From Puffinus mauretanicus (taxonomy: Eukaryota; Chordata; Aves; Procellariiformes; Procellariidae), in NCBI GenBank assembly GCA_023333565.1, contig JAJKFH010001865.1, forward strand, positions 5,642,001 to 5,706,000: 64,000 nt of DNA, written 5' to 3'. Made by a program: the position numbers and the translations under genes. Below, one piece after another: positions 59,801-64,000 of this stretch. Below the pieces are notes generated by a model that had not been told where the DNA came from, did not search any database, and saw nothing but the letters and a program-made list of their open reading frames with translations. Position 1 is the stretch's first letter. Each line of letters begins with the position of its first letter.

Positions 59801-62800
59801 AATACTTAGATTGTTTCCTGTTTTTACACAACAATTTTTAATTAAAAAAGACACAACAAAACACTTCGGCCTAATAGACGAGAAAATAAAAACAATAAAT
59901 TTATGATTATAAAAGTACTGGTTTGAAAAATGGCAATTATGATGCACATTTCAAAATCAATATACAGAAATAAATATTTGCTTATTTTTTATAATTAGAT
60001 TTTATTTACTGTGTGCATACTTAGTACCAGCCAATTTAGTAGTAAGGATTGCTGTTTGAAAGGTGATTGTCAAGAGCAAAGTGGGCAGAGTAGCTTATTC
60101 GTAGCTGAAATGGATCTAGCATAACGAAGGTAGTATTATGGGGAGGATAAATAGTTGAAGTGTCATACCCTATATATGGCATGGTATGCTGCTGTGTTAG
60201 GCTTGTTTCTGGAATATGCGAAGGAGGAATGCTTTTTCTCCCTGGTCTAGAGGCACTTTTTGTTGTAGGAAATTAGGGAACCCAGAGAAGAGCCTGCTGA
60301 GAAAAAGCAGTCACTGATTTCCTCTGAAGATCACTTGTGAAGAGAAACTAGAGGTGTGGAATGAAATACCTGTTACTTAATGAAAACAAAGTTAAAGATG
60401 GACAGGAGCTTAGGGCCAACAGATGAGAAGATTCCTTGGAGGTGACAGTTCACTTAGAACATTTTAATACAGATGTCGCCAGCTGAAGCAGCTGCAGGTA
60501 GAGCTAGAATGGAAAAGAAACTCCCTAACTGAAGTATTACCTAGCGCTGTAACAGTGGATGTGTTCAGTGTAAATACAGAATTAAAACTGAACTACATGA
60601 TGAGTTGTGCTAAACCCAGTGTGAGTGAGTGGTTACTACCAAGACACTTGCAGCGGGGACTGAAAGGCAGCACCTTTGCCAGGTGAAAGACAGGCCATCC
60701 CTCCCAGACATTGTCCTCAGTTTTCCTTCCCTGTGATTCTGTGGAAAAAGATGTGTATTCTAGGAAAGAAGCATCTACATTTCAGGCTGAATTATAAATG
60801 TAGGTTAATTTTTTTCCTCTTTTCCACTGTTCTTAACTATCACTTTCCACTTGAGGGCAAGTACTCCATCAGGCTGGTGTGTTATGCCTTGGGGAGTGTC
60901 CCAGGTTCACTGCGTATTGCTTTTCAGTTACAGGAGTGCACACTTCAACTTCATTATCTACTCTACCTCTGTTATTTTGTATTAAAGCTATAATCCTGCC
61001 CCCTTCAAGAAAAGCAGTCCCATTAAAATGACATTTAAACTGGCTGTTTGAGGCTTAAAAATTTGTTAGGTAGCGCTAATAAAACTTTCCATTGTCTGGC
61101 ATTTATGATACTGGTAATTTCTTGAGACTACAGTGCTTTGAAAACACATGGCGTATAAGCACTAGAACAATAGTAAAGCCAAGTGCAACTGAGGCTTTCT
61201 GCTTACTAAGGTATTTAGCTCCTGGAAATTTTTGCATGATTTCATGTGGGATTTTAAAATTCATTTTAAGAGATAAATTACTCCATTAACTTTACAATAG
61301 GTAGCTATTATTTTATGCTCATCTAATGCTGTGATACCATATGGCAATGGAGATCTGTGAGCCTCTAAATGCTTTACATTTATTTTTGTCATCTTGTAGT
61401 AAATTATATTTCTGGAAAGTAGCACTTTTTGTGTGGCTACTGTGATCGTATTTAGATACTGTCATTTCTTTCCAAACTTAGTTTTTGAAAAATCCGTGCT
61501 CAGTTTGCTTTTGGGAAATTGTGTGTGTTAACTCTGTTATGCAAAAATAACATATGTTTTCCTGGGCACTCAGTGTTTCATGCACAGAGAATGTCCTTAG
61601 TGCTATTGATGGTTTCATTTTTATATATGTTAGTTTTATGATAAAAAGCAACTTTCTCTCTTTTGTATTTTTTGTCTTCTTTCTTACAGTGGCATCTTTG
61701 GAGATGGTCTTCTGCCATTGTTATTTGCATTGAGGATTAAAAAAAGGCCAACTCTGGATTTGAGTATCTCTATGAAATGTTAATTCATGCCCAAGGTCCT
61801 TTGTAATTTTAATTTGTATTTAAGATGAATTCTGTTTTATGAAGTTGACTTCTGAGTTTTAGAAATTAACTTGTCAGATTTGGAATGGGATTTTTATACT
61901 TGAAGGGATAAATGTTATTTAAACATGATTTTTTTGCAGCTCCTGTATTCTCTTAGTAACAAATGTACTTTATTGTAACAAACACATTGCATCAACAGCG
62001 TCCCAAAAGCCCCTTGCTGTCTTTACAGTCCAGACCACAAAAAGTTAACCTGCTGTGTAGATGGCCAGCTGTGAATGCCAGCTTTATGATTCTCATACAT
62101 ACCTGCTGTTTAAAGGTTAAGTTTAGTAACATAAAACGTTTTGTGTCGTGTTGATTAATTGAAAGATATCAGCTGATAAAATCACTGCACTGAAGTCTGA
62201 AATTTCATACCTTCTGTTTTGTTTGACAACAAATTCTTAAGAAATAATGTGATACAGCAACTTTCTACTGGCTAATCATTCTTGTATGTATCAAAAAGTG
62301 GATGGATTTCTTGATAGAGGTAGAATGCTGTTAACTAACTGTTTGTTAGAAGTACAGATCATGCACAATAGAGAACTCCCAGGCTTTTAAACTACAGATG
62401 GATTAAATACTTTTAAATACTGCTATATCTTCTGTAAATATAGAACCTGGCCTTACCATGACGTTGATACAGTCTTTGTCCTTGGGAAACAGTGAAAAAA
62501 CAGGTTTTGAGACATGTCTGAATTACTGCATACCTGAGCAAAATGAAAAAATGACAAGGGAAGAAAAGTTTCTTAGTTTAGTAAAAACTGAAATAAAACT
62601 TTAAGGAAGCTAGGTGTAGTCTTTTGTTCCAGTGGATTATCAAAACTGTTTGTGCATAATACAGTAACGATGATAGATGTATATCCTTGGTTACGTTTGT
62701 TTCATCACGTAGTTACAGCACAGAAGCAACGATGTATACGCATAGTCATTTTAATAGAACTTGGTCAACTCCTGTAACTATTAACATTGGCCACAACTGA

Positions 62801-64000
62801 AGAAAAGACTAGACTTTCTTTTAAAATAACATAATAATGTAATAATTTCTTATAGTGGTGCCAGATACCTGCCTTTCCAGATTTTGTTTTAGCTGAAAAG
62901 TTTGTGAGAGATCTTGATAATTATCATTGCTTATTTTGATCAGCTGCAACTTCTAGCCATTCTAATAATGTTTAAATTTTTGTTCCAGTACCTGTTTTAA
63001 TGCTTCATTTCTATGAAAACTGAGATAGCAGCTTCTTAGAGATACTATCTCATGTGAGCAGAGGAATATCATGCTCAGTAAGGTGGCATTTGTTTGAGAA
63101 GTAAGCCTTAGATTTTATTTCTGAGGATGCGTTCTTTTTCAGTCTTTTTCAGTCTTTTGATACTCCTGAAAGTATTGAAGAAAAATAGTCTGATTTTTCC
63201 CTGATGTGTCCTTATTGTAGAAGTTTGTGTGTGTGTGATCAACTCTGAAAATTTTGGTTTCATTCAGACACGGTAACAGTGTTTCTTTTCACACCTTCTT
63301 TTTATTTTTTTTTACATTATTGTCTCTTGTAGTTTTTGAGCATTATAATATTCCTCCTTCATGTACTCTTTTACAACGGATTGTCTTGTTTTAAATGCTC
63401 TTTCAATATTCTGAATTTGGTATTCTGTGAGAAGATGAACTGTTTATGGATAGGTATTTTTAAAAGGGAATTGAACTGTATTGGTTTGAAAATAAAATTT
63501 CACCAGAGTCTTTTCCAATCACCTGCTTCTCATTTGGGGGGGGGGGGGGAGGAAAGGACACTACTCTTCAGTTAGTGTTTCTTTTTTGTTATGTCATCTT
63601 ATTCTTAGCAAGAAAGTTATAATTAGAAACCATTGATAGTAGCAGTTTTGGATTTGATTTGTGACATCCTATTATAGGATGTAGTATAGCTATGTAAGAA
63701 AGACTTGTATAAGCTGTATGCATCAAAAAATCAGGGAAGGAAAAATAGGTATGTTCAATCCTACTTAAGCCTTCAAAGGGATTGGGAGCATAATCAGCAG
63801 AACTTAAATTTATATTTAGGTGGTTGCAATCTAATTACGTATATGAGAAAAAAGCAATTATCATTATTGCAATAATAACACTAAAAAATAACATGTTTTA
63901 TGCTCATTTCAGTGAGCATGAGTGTGTCAACTGCTAGGGCTAAACCATCTTTTTTTCCTACCAAGCTGAGTAGCCAAGTCCTGGTAATATGTACTCATTG
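56806..64000. other. AT-rich stretch, no gene recognised
   Basis: No exon of the STPG2-like gene, RNA gene or clear mobile element was recognised in these 7.2 kb. Features are A/T tracts (57359-57368, 57709-57718), a short GT run near 63225-63236 and a 14-G run at 63536-63549. An open segment behind an AG at 59458-59589 is discussed as a weak exon candidate. Confidence 0.45.

Noticed and set aside
1..64000. CRISPR arrays, bacterial operons, rRNA or complete tRNA genes
   Set aside because: Nothing resembling these was seen. Composition, introns and repeats are those of a vertebrate nuclear genome.

Overview
This is a vertebrate nuclear window, almost certainly from a bird. The evidence is an AT-rich background full of homopolymer tracts, a 3' CR1 LINE fragment ending in ATTCTATG-type repeats, and several LTR families of the avian ERVL/ERVK type. 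There are no bacterial-style operons, no CRISPR array and no complete protein-coding gene. Most open frames are chance frames or lie inside repeats.

The main host content is the remains of one multi-exon gene on the + strand, running from about 4.25 kb to 51.87 kb with introns of 2.8 to 25 kb. I read six exons by eye: 4252-4348, 14895-15010, 17806-17918, 43420-43611, 47242-47373 and 51795-51872. They carry motifs of the sperm-tail PG-rich (SHIPPO) repeat family: FGYEE/GPAY, KYKG..FSNLTG..GPGQYDV, the PWYHEVIELQEEKE block, TPAPGTYN...GQTAVRFTQD, FGSSAPR...PADYQ and VKENTEK...STTER. The best match I know is STPG2, a gene with very long introns. All splice dinucleotides are still GT/AG. A codon split CA|G joins exons 14895-15010 and 17806-17918 exactly. 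Five of the six exons nevertheless carry frameshifts or stops, so this looks like a decaying gene (a unitary pseudogene), unless the assembly has many indel errors.

The accessory content is retroelements. A solo ERVL-type LTR (16224-16798, - strand) has a 5-bp target duplication. A CR1 3' fragment lies at 36023-36738. A long tandem-rich LTR family is present twice (37356-38127, and 53997-55074 with a perfect 5-bp duplication). Two more ERVL-type solo LTRs lie at 52375-52906 (+) and 56204-56800 (-). The most unusual element is a short provirus at 45433-47216, flanked by a perfect 6-bp duplication TATCTC. Its two 239-bp outer LTRs differ at only 4 sites by my count. Inside it sits a second, different LTR. 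The two LTR types are followed by different primer sites: initiator tRNA-Met after the outer 5' LTR and tRNA-Lys after the inner LTR. It has no pol or env. It inserted 19 bp upstream of the splice acceptor of pseudogene exon 47242-47373.

The rest is intronic or intergenic sequence with low-complexity tracts, an old degraded CR1 piece (about 22755-23010), a palindromic MITE-like relic (8615-8744) and a few GC-richer patches I cannot classify.
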